Counted from the stretch's first letter, positions 35,144-44,167 are shown. The stretch is 49,771 nt of DNA from Polyangiaceae bacterium (GCA_029261965.1 JAJDAH010000145.1:1-49771); one strand, 5' to 3'. Made by a program: numbers and translations. The notes: generated by a model from the letters alone, not told the origin.

Positions 35144-35560
35144 TTGAGAACCGTGTATCGAATCGCCGAACGCTCGGATCTCGCCGCCCTGCGGGATGGC
35201 GTGCGCCGGCTCAGCAGCGCGACCGGCTTCGATCGGCGGGAGGGAGAAGAGATGGCGTTGGTGGCGACCGAGCTCGGCACCAACATTCTGAAGTACTCGG
35301 CCCCCGGCGAGATCCGCCTGGCGGCCGGAAAGGACTCGCTCGAGATCGTCGCCGAGGACGCCGGTGCCGCAATTCCGGCAATCGCGCTCGAAGACGGGTG
35401 CGATGCTGGCGGGCCCATCGGCCCCGAACACCAGCTCGGCCGCGGGGGCTTCGGCGCAGGCCTCGGGGCCATCCAACGGCTGAGCGACCACTTCGAATAC
35501 CACCGAATCGACGGGCGAAACCGCATCCGGGTGTCGCGCGCGAAGCGAAATGGGGCCTGA
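35144..35560 (+). CDS. Divergent second RsbT-like ATPase
   Basis: 138 residues if the TTG directly after the rsbS stop is used (GAGGA four bases upstream), 135 from a GTG at 35153. It is a GHKL anti-sigma-factor/RsbT-type domain with N-box ELGTNILKY. The G1 box reads EDAGAAIP instead of EDAGPGI, and a Gly-rich GRGGFGAGLGAIQRL replaces the usual G2 box. Nucleotide binding may therefore be altered, or the protein may be a non-catalytic partner. Two RsbT-like proteins with one RsbS is unusual but known in some stressosome loci. Confidence 0.78.
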   Translation: MRTVYRIAERSDLAALRDGVRRLSSATGFDRREGEEMALVATELGTNILKYSAPGEIRLAAGKDSLEIVAEDAGAAIPAIALEDGCDAGGPIGPEHQLGRGGFGAGLGAIQRLSDHFEYHRIDGRNRIRVSRAKRNGA

Positions 35561-35575
35561 TTACATCGATCTGGG

Positions 35576-35587
35576 GCGCCTAGGCGC
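35576..35587. other. 12-bp palindrome in the rsb-to-envelope gap
   Basis: GCGCCTAGGCGC is a perfect palindrome, followed by GATTTT, in the 77-base gap between the second RsbT-like gene and the dikinase-like lipoprotein gene. It could be a weak attenuator or a protein-binding site separating the regulatory and envelope halves of the operon. Confidence 0.25.
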
Positions 35588-35637
35588 GATTTTGGCGAGC
35601 CGTTTCGCCACGTGGGTGACACCTACGAGATCAACAG

Positions 35638-37659
35638 GTGACAACGGCGCGACGACAACGGCTTGGGCTGGCGAATGGCTTCCCCCCGGCCGCGGCCCGA
35701 GTCGGGCGCGGCGCCGTCGTCACGGCGTTGGCGGCACTCGTGGGCGCGTGCGGCGGCGGCGGCGAACGCCAGTGGGATTGCGTGATTCCTGGCGATTCCA
35801 CGCCCGATCATGCCGCACGAGTCGGGTGCCTCGACGACTTCCACAAGCTCGCGTCGCGACCGCTGGAGATGAGCATCCCTGGCGCTCGATCCGCCAAGAC
35901 GATCGTCGACCGCGCTCAGCAGAATCGCCTCTACCTCATCAACAGCAATCTCCATCCACGACACTACCAGTTCGCCGCGGACTTCTTGTCGGAGGATGGG
36001 CTGCCGCCGGTGCCCGACGTGGGCGGATTCAACCAGACGGCCTACTACTCGCCAGAGCGCCGATTCTTGCTCGGCGCCGTTACTCTCTACGAGGGACCGG
36101 ACATCTTTGCATACGAGCTCGCGCCCTACGACACGTCGACGCCGGAGATGCTGCAGACGACCCTCGATCTGCTTCGCGACAACACCTACTTCGGCAGTGA
36201 GCTTCGGTTTCACCCGACGTCGAGCGCTCAGGCCGAGCTCGCGGTGGGGCTCGTAGGGGCGTCCACCGTCACGGAGGCGGAGCTGTTCGATGGCAATCCC
36301 TATCAACCGCTCAACCCTGGAGAAGCCTACGGTCAGCTGAGGTTCTTCACTGCCCGGGAGCTCGAGACTCAATATGTCGGCCCTCGCGACGTCGTCGTGC
36401 TCGACTCGGTGCCGAACGACATTTCGGTCGTCGCCGCGATCGTCACCTCGACCCGCCAGACGCCGCTTTCGCACGTCAATGTGCTTTCTCAGAACCGCGG
36501 AACGCCCAACATGGCCCTCGTCGGCGCCTACGACGATGCCGATCTCCGGGCGCTGGAGAACCAGTGGGTTCGTATCGAGGTCGGCGCGTTCGAGTACTCG
36601 ATGGAACAGGCATCCAAGTCCGATGCGGACGGCTGGTGGAATGCCAACCGACCGCCGCCTCTGCAAGTCCCAGCGCTCGACCTGAGCGTGCTCGACCTCC
36701 GAGACACGGAAAACATTCAGCTCTCCGACGTCAACGCCTTCGGCGGCAAGGCCGCGAACTATGGCGTACTTTCGCGGTTGGGCGACGCGGTCCCTCACCC
36801 CAAGGCCTTCGCCGTGCCGGTGGCGTACTACAAACAGTTCGAGCAACAGCACGGGTTCGACGTTCGCATCGCCGCGCTCATCGCGGACCCGCAGTTCTCG
36901 GACGACCCGAGCTACCGAAAGGCCGAGCTCGAGCAACTGCAGGCAGACATGCTGAGCGCCGACGTCGACGACAACTTTCGTGACCTGTTGTTCGACAAAC
37001 TCGCGACCGATTTTGCTGACACGCGGATGCGGTTTCGGTCGAGCACCAATGCGGAGGATCTCGAATCTTTTTCCGGCGCGGGGCTCTATTCCTCCAAGTC
37101 GGGTGCCCTCGGCGACCCGATGCGTCCAGTGCTCGACGCTGTCCGCTTCACTTGGGCGAGTCTCTGGAACTTCCGAGCCTTCGAGGAGCGCACTCATAAC
37201 GGCATCTCTCAGGACGGCGTGGCGATGGCTCTTTTGGTCCACCACTCATTTCCCGACGAAGAAGCCAACGGCGTCGCGTTGACGAACAACATTTTTGATC
37301 CGAGCGAACCGGCGTTCTTCGTCAACGTGCAAGCCGGCGAGTTTTCGGTGGTCGCGCCCACCAGCGGCGTGACGACGGACTCCTACCTGCACTACTTCTA
37401 CCACCCGGGTCAGCCCACAACTTACTTCTCGAAGTCGAACCTGATTCCCGAAACCCGGACGGTCCTGACGCCGGCACAGATCGGACAGCTCGGCGCCGCT
37501 CTGGACGCCATCCACCAGGGTTTCGCCGAGCACTTCGAGAGACCGAACGCGTTCTACGCGATGGACGTCGAGTTCAAGTTCGACGACCTCGACTCTGGGG
37601 ATGAGCCCCGACTCTGGGTGAAACAAGCCCGCCCGCACCCGGGCTGGGCAGGGAACTGA
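35638..37659 (+). CDS. Lipoprotein with PEP-synthase-type swivel and ATP-grasp domains
   Basis: 673 residues from a GTG. The N-terminus is a lipoprotein signal (ALAALVGACGGGG, Cys38). A swivelling phosphohistidine domain follows with the catalytic-type His279 in TPLSHVNVLSQNRGTPNMA. From about residue 368 there is a PPDK/PEP-synthase N-terminal ATP-grasp domain: AFGGKAANYGVLSR, RMRFRSSTNAEDLESFSGAG, and the closing VKQARP. The usual order is ATP-grasp then swivel then PEP barrel; here the first two are swapped and the barrel is absent. A dikinase-like phosphotransfer outside the cytoplasm would need an unusual phosphate donor, which makes the downstream VTC gene interesting. Confidence 0.82.
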   Translation: MTTARRQRLGLANGFPPAAARVGRGAVVTALAALVGACGGGGERQWDCVIPGDSTPDHAARVGCLDDFHKLASRPLEMSIPGARSAKTIVDRAQQNRLYLINSNLHPRHYQFAADFLSEDGLPPVPDVGGFNQTAYYSPERRFLLGAVTLYEGPDIFAYELAPYDTSTPEMLQTTLDLLRDNTYFGSELRFHPTSSAQAELAVGLVGASTVTEAELFDGNPYQPLNPGEAYGQLRFFTARELETQYVGPRDVVVLDSVPNDISVVAAIVTSTRQTPLSHVNVLSQNRGTPNMALVGAYDDADLRALENQWVRIEVGAFEYSMEQASKSDADGWWNANRPPPLQVPALDLSVLDLRDTENIQLSDVNAFGGKAANYGVLSRLGDAVPHPKAFAVPVAYYKQFEQQHGFDVRIAALIADPQFSDDPSYRKAELEQLQADMLSADVDDNFRDLLFDKLATDFADTRMRFRSSTNAEDLESFSGAGLYSSKSGALGDPMRPVLDAVRFTWASLWNFRAFEERTHNGISQDGVAMALLVHHSFPDEEANGVALTNNIFDPSEPAFFVNVQAGEFSVVAPTSGVTTDSYLHYFYHPGQPTTYFSKSNLIPETRTVLTPAQIGQLGAALDAIHQGFAEHFERPNAFYAMDVEFKFDDLDSGDEPRLWVKQARPHPGWAGN

Positions 37660-37665
37660 GGAGCC

Positions 37666-38604
37666 ATGAAACGTTCGATTCACTTCGCCTTGTTCGCATC
37701 TTGCTTGGCCGCGCTCGGCTGCTCGGGCTCGAGCACAGCGCCCCCGCCGGCGGACTTCGACGTCGTCGTGGACGAGCTCGCGTGCGGCGTGATGGACGCG
37801 CCCGCCGCGGTCATCGACATCAGCGAGCGTACCGACGCCTTCCATTCGGGGGATTTTTCTCGACTCGAAGCGCGCGTGCGAGTCGACGGACCGAATCGAT
37901 TCCACGAGGTGGCCATGAGCGAAGGCTCGTGCCGCTACCTGAAAAAAGTCACGACCGTCTGTGACCCTGGCTGCGGGCCCGACGAGTTCTGCGACGCGTC
38001 GAGCCAGTGCGTCAAGAGCCCCGAGGGGGTCTCGCCGGGCACGCTGAGCATCAAGGGCTTGGGTGAGACAATCCACATCGAGCCGGCGTCATTCGCCAAG
38101 GGCGTCTACGACGGGCCCAGCCCCCTCGACGCGGATCTCTTCGATGAAAACGACGCTATCGGCGCGCGTTTCTCCGACGATACGTATTCGGCGGAGTCGG
38201 TCGGGGTGAACGGTGTCGCCCCGATGGACCGCGAGCTGACGGACGCCGGATTCGAAATGCTCGACGGCGAGGACGCGGTGCTCACTTGGACCGCCGGACC
38301 GAATCCCGACGCCTGCATCCGAGTCGTCATCAACGGGTCCAACATCGTTCACGGCGCGCCCCTCGAAGACATCATCGAGTGCGAAACCACCGACAACGGC
38401 TCGCTCACCATTCCGCGCGCGCTGGTCGAGGCGTTCCCCGGCGGGGAAACGCTCTTGGTGACAGAAGGCTTCGACTGGCCGCACTCCGAGCTCACCCGGT
38501 ACAGCCGCAGCCGCATGTCCACGAAACATGGTGAAGCCGAGCTGCTCGTTCGGAGCAGCACGTTCTTCCGCCCCAACCATCTGAAAACGACAGGAACGCC
38601 ATGA
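37666..38604 (+). CDS. Putative lipoprotein
   Basis: 312 residues. The signal peptide ends CLAALGCSGS (Cys19). The mature protein includes a Cys-rich stretch near residue 105 (CDPGCGPDEFCDASSQC), resembling small knotted modules in myxobacterial lipoproteins, followed by beta-rich sequence. No overall family recognised. Only six bases after the dikinase-like gene, and its stop overlaps the next ATG, so it belongs to the operon's envelope half. Confidence 0.78.
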   Translation: MKRSIHFALFASCLAALGCSGSSTAPPPADFDVVVDELACGVMDAPAAVIDISERTDAFHSGDFSRLEARVRVDGPNRFHEVAMSEGSCRYLKKVTTVCDPGCGPDEFCDASSQCVKSPEGVSPGTLSIKGLGETIHIEPASFAKGVYDGPSPLDADLFDENDAIGARFSDDTYSAESVGVNGVAPMDRELTDAGFEMLDGEDAVLTWTAGPNPDACIRVVINGSNIVHGAPLEDIIECETTDNGSLTIPRALVEAFPGGETLLVTEGFDWPHSELTRYSRSRMSTKHGEAELLVRSSTFFRPNHLKTTGTP

Positions 38605-39281
38605 ACATCTTGAACATTTCCAAACGACTGGCGGCGCTCACCGGCGCGGTTTTCGCTTGCGCCTGCGGCAGTAGCGGCCCACGACAAGTGCCGCCGGAAG
38701 TCGCGGTTTGCAACGAGGCGAACGGACCCTTCAGCGCCACCATCGACAACCCCTACCTCCCCTTCCCCGTCGGAGCGATGCTCGTGCTCGAGGGACTCGA
38801 AGCCGGCGCGCACAAGGCGCGCATCGAGGTCACGGTTCTCGACGAAACCCGTGACATCGTCGGCGTGCCCACCCGGGTCGTCGAGGTCAAGGCCTACGAC
38901 GACGACGTGCTCGTCGAAATTGCCCGCGAGTTCTATTCCCAAACCGCAGACGGCACCGTATGCTTGTTCGGCGAAGAGGAGGAGCTCTACGAAAACGGAA
39001 AGCTCGTCGAAGAAGACGGCTGGGAGCACGGCGAGGACCGCAAGATCCACGCGGCGATTTCGATGCCGGGCACCATCGAGGTCGGTGTGAAGTTCACGGC
39101 TTCGTACGACCCACCCGAGGTGGAAGTCTCGGAGATCACGAAAGTGGCCGAAGAAACCGTGACGCCGGCGGACACCTTCGCCGACACGATTACGGTTCTC
39201 GAGGTCGGTCCGAGCATCAAGAAGTACGCACGCGACGTCGGCCAAATCTTCGACGATGGTGTCGAGCTGATCACCTACTAG
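38601..39281 (+). CDS. Putative lipoprotein with repeat-strand fold
   Basis: 226 residues, ATGA overlap with the preceding gene. Lipoprotein signal with VFACACGSS. The mature part has N-P-Y-L-P-F-P-V-G-A-M-L-V-L-E-G, then V-L-D-E-T-R-D-I-V-G-V-P-T-R-V-V-E-V and a later V-C-L-F-G-E-E-E, the pattern of a recurrent family of secreted beta-rich proteins of unknown function. Strongly acidic. A structural or carrier role at the envelope is inferred from neighbours only. Confidence 0.78.
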   Translation: MNILNISKRLAALTGAVFACACGSSGPRQVPPEVAVCNEANGPFSATIDNPYLPFPVGAMLVLEGLEAGAHKARIEVTVLDETRDIVGVPTRVVEVKAYDDDVLVEIAREFYSQTADGTVCLFGEEEELYENGKLVEEDGWEHGEDRKIHAAISMPGTIEVGVKFTASYDPPEVEVSEITKVAEETVTPADTFADTITVLEVGPSIKKYARDVGQIFDDGVELITY

Positions 39282-39291
39282 GCGGAGCGCC

Positions 39292-40686
39292 GTGTTCAGG
39301 AGGATCGAGGTTGTGAGGTCGGCGGTCGCTGCGCTCCTCAGCGTGGCGATCTCCCTATTGGGGGCGCACGCCACGGGCGAGCAACCGCCCGTGGCGCCGC
39401 CGGCCGAAGCTCCCGCGACTCCCGGCGACACCGCGCCCCCGACCGACACCGCGCCCCCGGCCGACACCGCGCCCCCGACCGACACCGCGCCTCCAGCGGG
39501 ACCACCGGCGGAGGCGCCGCCCGGCACTAAAACTCCGGCAACTCCGCCGACCGAAGGCCGCCCGCCCAGTGCGGGTCGCCCCACTCGACGCCCCTCGGCG
39601 TCACCCCCCCCCGCGTCACCCCCCCCCGCTGCGGAAAACGCCGCGGATCCCCCGACGCTTCCGATCCAAGAGCGGCCGGGCGCCGAACTTTCGACGCCCA
39701 AGTCCGAAAAGAAAAAGAAGAAGAAAAAGTCGAAGAGGAAGCAGGCGTTTCGCATCGGCCTTCACGTTCACGCCCGCTACACGATTCGCGACGAAGACGG
39801 CGCCGATCTCGAACACGAGTTCGGACTCCGCCGCGCCCGCGTGGCGGCACTCTACCGCGCGGACAAGCTGCTCGAGGCCGAGGTCGACTTCGACGTTTCG
39901 GATTCGCCTTCGCTGAAAGACGCCTTCCTCGAGCTCAGGGCGGCCAAATGGTTTCGTGTGCGCGGCGGCCAGTTCAGAAAACCGTTCGGTCGCATTGCGC
40001 TCATGGGGCCGTCTTCCCTCGAGCTCATCAGCCGCGGCCATGTCGACGACCTGCTCGTTCGCGGGCTCGGTTTCGGCGGCCGCGACCGCGGGGTGATGAT
40101 TTCGGGCAAAGCGTCCGCACTTCGTTATTCCCTGGGTGCATTCAACGGCACGGGAACTCTCGACGAGATCGACTCCGGCAAGGACGCGGCGGCGCGTATC
40201 GAGGTCGAGATCGCTGATCCGGTTCGAGTCGGGGCGTCAGGCTCCATGAAGTATCGGAACCCACGCGGTCTCACCCAGCTCCCACAGAAAGCCGTCGGGG
40301 CCGCCGGCATCGACTTTGCGCTCGACTTGGGCGTGTTGGACGTGGTGGCCGAGGGCGTTTGGGCACAGGAGCGCACCCTCGCCGTCGAGCGCGACTCGGT
40401 CGGCGTGGTGGCGTTCGCCGTCGGACACATCGCGCCGCTCGAACGGGTTGGTCTTTATCCGGTGATCGCCGGAGAGATGATCCACCCGGATCTCGACCTC
40501 GACACGGGAACGATCTGGGTCGTTCGCGGCGGACCCACCGTTCGAGTACACGAGACGGTCCGCATCATGCTCCAAGCCGAAGGCGTTTTTGCCCCCGTCG
40601 GCACGCTCGTCGGTGCCGAGCGCTCGGTCACCTTGCAGCTCGCGTTCGACGAAAAACTGAAGCTTGCGCTGGTGGAAAAGGACTGA
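39292..40686 (+). CDS. Outer-membrane porin (OprO/P-like) with Pro-rich and polylysine segment
   Basis: 464 residues from a GTG with GGCGGAG upstream. A signal peptide (to about residue 29) is followed by a Pro/Thr/Ala-rich region with PPTDTA repeats, then a basic run EKKKKKKKSKRK at about 140-152. The rest is beta-barrel-like: short alternating strands such as FRIGLHVHARYTIRD, KWFRVRGGQFRKPFGRIALM and RYSLGAFNGTG, which match phosphate/polyphosphate-selective porins of the OprO/OprP group. It probably forms an outer-membrane channel for anions. The polylysine tract lies on the periplasmic side and could bind polyphosphate or peptidoglycan. Confidence 0.78.
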   Translation: MFRRIEVVRSAVAALLSVAISLLGAHATGEQPPVAPPAEAPATPGDTAPPTDTAPPADTAPPTDTAPPAGPPAEAPPGTKTPATPPTEGRPPSAGRPTRRPSASPPPASPPPAAENAADPPTLPIQERPGAELSTPKSEKKKKKKKSKRKQAFRIGLHVHARYTIRDEDGADLEHEFGLRRARVAALYRADKLLEAEVDFDVSDSPSLKDAFLELRAAKWFRVRGGQFRKPFGRIALMGPSSLELISRGHVDDLLVRGLGFGGRDRGVMISGKASALRYSLGAFNGTGTLDEIDSGKDAAARIEVEIADPVRVGASGSMKYRNPRGLTQLPQKAVGAAGIDFALDLGVLDVVAEGVWAQERTLAVERDSVGVVAFAVGHIAPLERVGLYPVIAGEMIHPDLDLDTGTIWVVRGGPTVRVHETVRIMLQAEGVFAPVGTLVGAERSVTLQLAFDEKLKLALVEKD

Positions 40687-40691
40687 GGGAA

Positions 40692-43622
40692 GTGCGCTTC
40701 AGAAACGATTCCGTTCTCTACCGGTTCTACAAGCTCCGGGCCCGCACCGGCGTCATCTTCTCTCTTCCGCTCGCCGTGGTCGCCGTCTGGTACGCCTGGT
40801 CCGCCTACGCGGGTTTCGACCGGTACCGCGACGACGTCGCACCGAAAACCCCACTCGACCTCGAGCTCTTCCACGTCGCCTTGCACGATGAGCTCAGTCG
40901 TGACCTCCGACGGATGCGTGTCGCCGATCGCCCCGAAGACAGTGCGCTCGACACGTTCTCGATTTCGTTGACCCGAGAGAACCTCGACAACTTGCACGAC
41001 AAGCGCACGAAACCCGGGAACGAGCGCTGGGTGGACGCCTTCATCGAGAAGGACGGCAAGATTCACGACGTCCGCATGCGTCTGCGCGGTGGACGCCACT
41101 GGCACTGGTTGGGCACTCAGAAGTCGATGAAGGTTCGGCTCAAGAAAGGCGATCTCCTCGACGGCACCCGCGTGTTCAACCTCATCAACGGGCCGTCGCC
41201 TTTCGGCATGGAGCAACAGCTCATTTTCACGCTCGCTCGCGAGCTCGGTCTGCTCACACCGGAGCACCGACCGGTTTGGGTCCGGCTCAACAACAGCGAT
41301 CTCGGCGTATTTCAGTACCACGCGCAACCGGAAGAGGGGCTCCTGCGTCGGAGCCAGCGAATGCCAGGCAATCTCTTCTCCGGGGACAGCGAAACTGTCG
41401 ACGAGTCGCGGGGCGTCGGGGATCTGTTTTTCGCCACCACCGGCTGGAAGAAGGTCGCTTGGCGAAACGACGAAGAAAAGGACGATCTTTCGGAGATCGA
41501 ACAGTTGAACCGCTCCATCTCTACATCGAGCCACCGCGAGTTCGCCGAGTTCGCCGCCGCGCACATCAACCTCGACAAGTACGCGACGTTCGATGCGCTC
41601 GACGTCATTTTCGGCGGCAACGACCACGACTACTTCACGAACCACAAGCTCTACGTCGACCCCTACACCGGAAAGATGGAGCCCGTAGCGTGGGCCTTCC
41701 AGGGCTTCCACCACGAAACGCAATTCAATCTGGTCGAGAACCCGCTGCTCCTGCGCCTGAAGATGACGCCGGGGTTCGTCGCTCGCCGCGACGCCGTCAT
41801 CTACAAACTGCTGACGACTGTCGCGTCGGTCGCCGCCATTCGTGAGCGTGTAGAACGCGTGTTCGCGAGCGTGAGCGGCGACTTGGCCGCTGATCCGTAT
41901 TGGGACGCTTACAAGGTCCTTCCGTTCGCCTCGCGTCTTCACCGCTTCATGGTGCGTCCGATGAACCGCCAACGCTGGATGTTGGCGGCACAGGACGATC
42001 TGGACGACTTCGAGCGCCGCTCGAGGTACCTGCTCGACGAGCTCGAACGCCCCGGGCTCAAGGCCTCGTGGAAAGCCGCCCCCGACAGCGTCGTCCGCGT
42101 CGACCTCGTCGTCGATGGCCACGCGGCGTATCGAGTGACTTCGGTTTCGGCTGACGCCGCCTGCCAGGGTCGCTTTCGCATGTTCGCCGATGTGGATGCC
42201 GACGGTCGGATCGATCCGGCCACCGATACACTCGTCGCCGGAGCCGCCATCGGGCGGAGCCAGCCCGTGCTCGGCCACCGAGATCTGACGACCGGGATCC
42301 GCCTCGTGGCGCTCGAACGGCCATCGAAGAAAGCCGGCAAAGTCCGAAGCGTCCCGTCCGCCCGGCACTATTCCTACCTCGTCGCAACTCGAAGAGAGCT
42401 CCTCGAAACCGACGCCGACGCCCGAGACGAAGCCACTCCGAAGAGGAGCGAGCACGACTGCGTGCCGACCCGGGTGACCCTCGAGCTCGAGAACGTCGTG
42501 ACCGGGTTCACCCGACGTCTCGTGCTCGACCCGAGCCACACCGCCGACGACGACCAGTCTCCGCCCGACAAGCCGGATTCGGCCGACGACGTGCCCGCCT
42601 TCGAGCCCGGAGCAAGCACGCCCCACGAGTGGCAGCTGCCCCCGGATCCGAAGCCATCGACCGTCGTGCTCGGCCCGGGCCCGGTGGAAATTTCGCGCAG
42701 CCGAACCTTCTTTCGGCACGAAACGGTCACCATCGAGCCCGGCACGAAACTCGTGCTCGACGCTGGGGTGTCGCTCACATTTCTCGGTCCGGTCCACGCG
42801 CGCGGGACGCGAGCGCACCCCATCGAAGTCGCTCCGAAAAACGAGTCGAAACCGTTTGGCGGACTCAGCCTTCAAGGCCCCGGCACCCGAGGGTCGCGCC
42901 TGCACCACGTGAACCTCCACGGAGGCACGCACCCGAAATCCGGAGCGATCGAATACCCCGCCACGGTCAACATCCACGCCACCTCGGACATCGTGCTCGG
43001 GGACTGGACCATCCAAGGCGGCGGTACGGCCGAAGACATCATCCACGCCAACACCGTGGATGGTCTGACGCTTCAAGAAGTCACGATTCGCGGCGCCAAG
43101 ACCGACGCCGTCGACATCGAGATCTCCACGGCGGAAGCCCGGGGGCTCCGAGTTTTTGGTGCGGGGGACGATTGCCTCGACTTGATGACGACCACCATCC
43201 AGCTCATCGACAGTGTCTTCGTCGGCTGCACGAACAACGGCATCAGCGCTGGCGAAGAAAGCAAGGTCACGGCGCACAGCATCCTGGTCGGCCACGCCAA
43301 AACCGGGCTCCTCGCCAAGAACGCTTCCCAAGTCCTCGTCAGCCGAAGCGTCATCTACGACGCCGAGATCGCCCTTCGGACGAAGCGCCGAGAGATCCAC
43401 TACGACAACATGAGCTTCATCGGCGCGAGCGAGCTGGCCGTCGTCGATTGCGAAGACGTGCGCCGGGCCGGAAAGGGCACGGCGATCGATTCGGAGGGCG
43501 TTCAGCTGCGCATGCCCCAACATGGATCGCTCGACCATCTGCTGAACAACGTGCTGAACCTCCAGACCTGGGGTGACTTGGCGAGCTTCGCCGAAACCGC
43601 CCTCGGGAGGGTCAAGGGATGA
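40692..43622 (+). CDS. Membrane-anchored CotH-like protein with beta-helix domain
   Basis: 976 residues from a GTG five bases after the porin; the ribosome-binding site GAGGGA is very close. A single helix near 20-38 anchors it, with the rest outside the cytoplasm. Residues about 85-470 are a CotH-type atypical kinase domain: FSISLTRENLDNL, LRGGRHWHW, NLINGPSPFGMEQQ, VWVRLNNSDLGVFQYHAQ, then FGGNDHDYFTNHKLY. At the position where CotH proteins have W-D-x-D it reads AWAFQGF (near 334), so metal binding may be impaired. Residues about 660-930 form a right-handed beta-helix. With VTC and DUF4956 downstream this is a known gene association of unclear function. Confidence 0.82.
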   Translation: MRFRNDSVLYRFYKLRARTGVIFSLPLAVVAVWYAWSAYAGFDRYRDDVAPKTPLDLELFHVALHDELSRDLRRMRVADRPEDSALDTFSISLTRENLDNLHDKRTKPGNERWVDAFIEKDGKIHDVRMRLRGGRHWHWLGTQKSMKVRLKKGDLLDGTRVFNLINGPSPFGMEQQLIFTLARELGLLTPEHRPVWVRLNNSDLGVFQYHAQPEEGLLRRSQRMPGNLFSGDSETVDESRGVGDLFFATTGWKKVAWRNDEEKDDLSEIEQLNRSISTSSHREFAEFAAAHINLDKYATFDALDVIFGGNDHDYFTNHKLYVDPYTGKMEPVAWAFQGFHHETQFNLVENPLLLRLKMTPGFVARRDAVIYKLLTTVASVAAIRERVERVFASVSGDLAADPYWDAYKVLPFASRLHRFMVRPMNRQRWMLAAQDDLDDFERRSRYLLDELERPGLKASWKAAPDSVVRVDLVVDGHAAYRVTSVSADAACQGRFRMFADVDADGRIDPATDTLVAGAAIGRSQPVLGHRDLTTGIRLVALERPSKKAGKVRSVPSARHYSYLVATRRELLETDADARDEATPKRSEHDCVPTRVTLELENVVTGFTRRLVLDPSHTADDDQSPPDKPDSADDVPAFEPGASTPHEWQLPPDPKPSTVVLGPGPVEISRSRTFFRHETVTIEPGTKLVLDAGVSLTFLGPVHARGTRAHPIEVAPKNESKPFGGLSLQGPGTRGSRLHHVNLHGGTHPKSGAIEYPATVNIHATSDIVLGDWTIQGGGTAEDIIHANTVDGLTLQEVTIRGAKTDAVDIEISTAEARGLRVFGAGDDCLDLMTTTIQLIDSVFVGCTNNGISAGEESKVTAHSILVGHAKTGLLAKNASQVLVSRSVIYDAEIALRTKRREIHYDNMSFIGASELAVVDCEDVRRAGKGTAIDSEGVQLRMPQHGSLDHLLNNVLNLQTWGDLASFAETALGRVKG

Positions 43623-44167
43623 GCCAATCGTTCCGCCGTAAGCCCGGCGCCGGTTTCGTGCTTCTCGCCACGGTGGCGATCGGCGTGCTCGGGTTCCTCG
43701 CCTGGGGCATGTCCCGCCCGGCACTCGACCGAGCGTGGTGGATCCAAGTCGAGCTCATGGTCGCCCAGCGCGACGCGCTGAGCCACGGCGAGTTCCGTTC
43801 GTTCCAGGAAGTGCTCGCGGCGCACCCGAAGATGGCAAGCGCGATGCTCGACGGTCCCAAGAGCGGGTTCATCAGCGCCAACGCGCGCGGCGTCGTCGGA
43901 AACGGCTACGCCTATCTGGTTCGTACCGACGCTCGGGACTCCGCCGTCGTCGAGGTCGAAGCGTTCGGTGCCACGGAAAAAATTGCCGTCTGCGCTCGAA
44001 CCCTCGATGAGAAACACTGCGGCCCCGCCACCCATCACACTCCATTCTCGTGGCCAACGCCGGACTCCGGGGCCTTCCCACAGCTCATCGAGGTTCGGAT
44101 CGATACGCGTGAGGCCTCGAAACGGCGCCCGGTGAACGCGCTGGTTCGCATAGGCAAGGGAACATGA
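43619..44167 (+). CDS. Membrane-anchored protein of unknown function
   Basis: 182 residues. ATGA overlaps at both ends tie it to the CotH-like gene upstream and the VTC gene downstream. One membrane helix (about 12-30, FVLLATVAIGVLGFLAWGM) is followed by a 150-residue extracytoplasmic domain with two Cys (VCARTLDEKHC), possibly a disulfide. No family recognised. Its tight coupling suggests a subunit or accessory of the CotH/VTC/DUF4956 assembly. Confidence 0.75.
   Translation: MSQSFRRKPGAGFVLLATVAIGVLGFLAWGMSRPALDRAWWIQVELMVAQRDALSHGEFRSFQEVLAAHPKMASAMLDGPKSGFISANARGVVGNGYAYLVRTDARDSAVVEVEAFGATEKIAVCARTLDEKHCGPATHHTPFSWPTPDSGAFPQLIEVRIDTREASKRRPVNALVRIGKGT

Noticed and set aside
35623-37245. 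Minus-strand open frame of 540 codons
   Set aside because: Lies antisense to the swivel/ATP-grasp lipoprotein, whose motifs are clear; the antisense translation is Arg/Val-rich without domains.
40455-43724. Minus-strand open frame of 1089 codons opposite the CotH-like gene
   Set aside because: The plus strand encodes recognisable CotH and beta-helix domains in a tight operon; the antisense product has no motifs and is a high-GC shadow.
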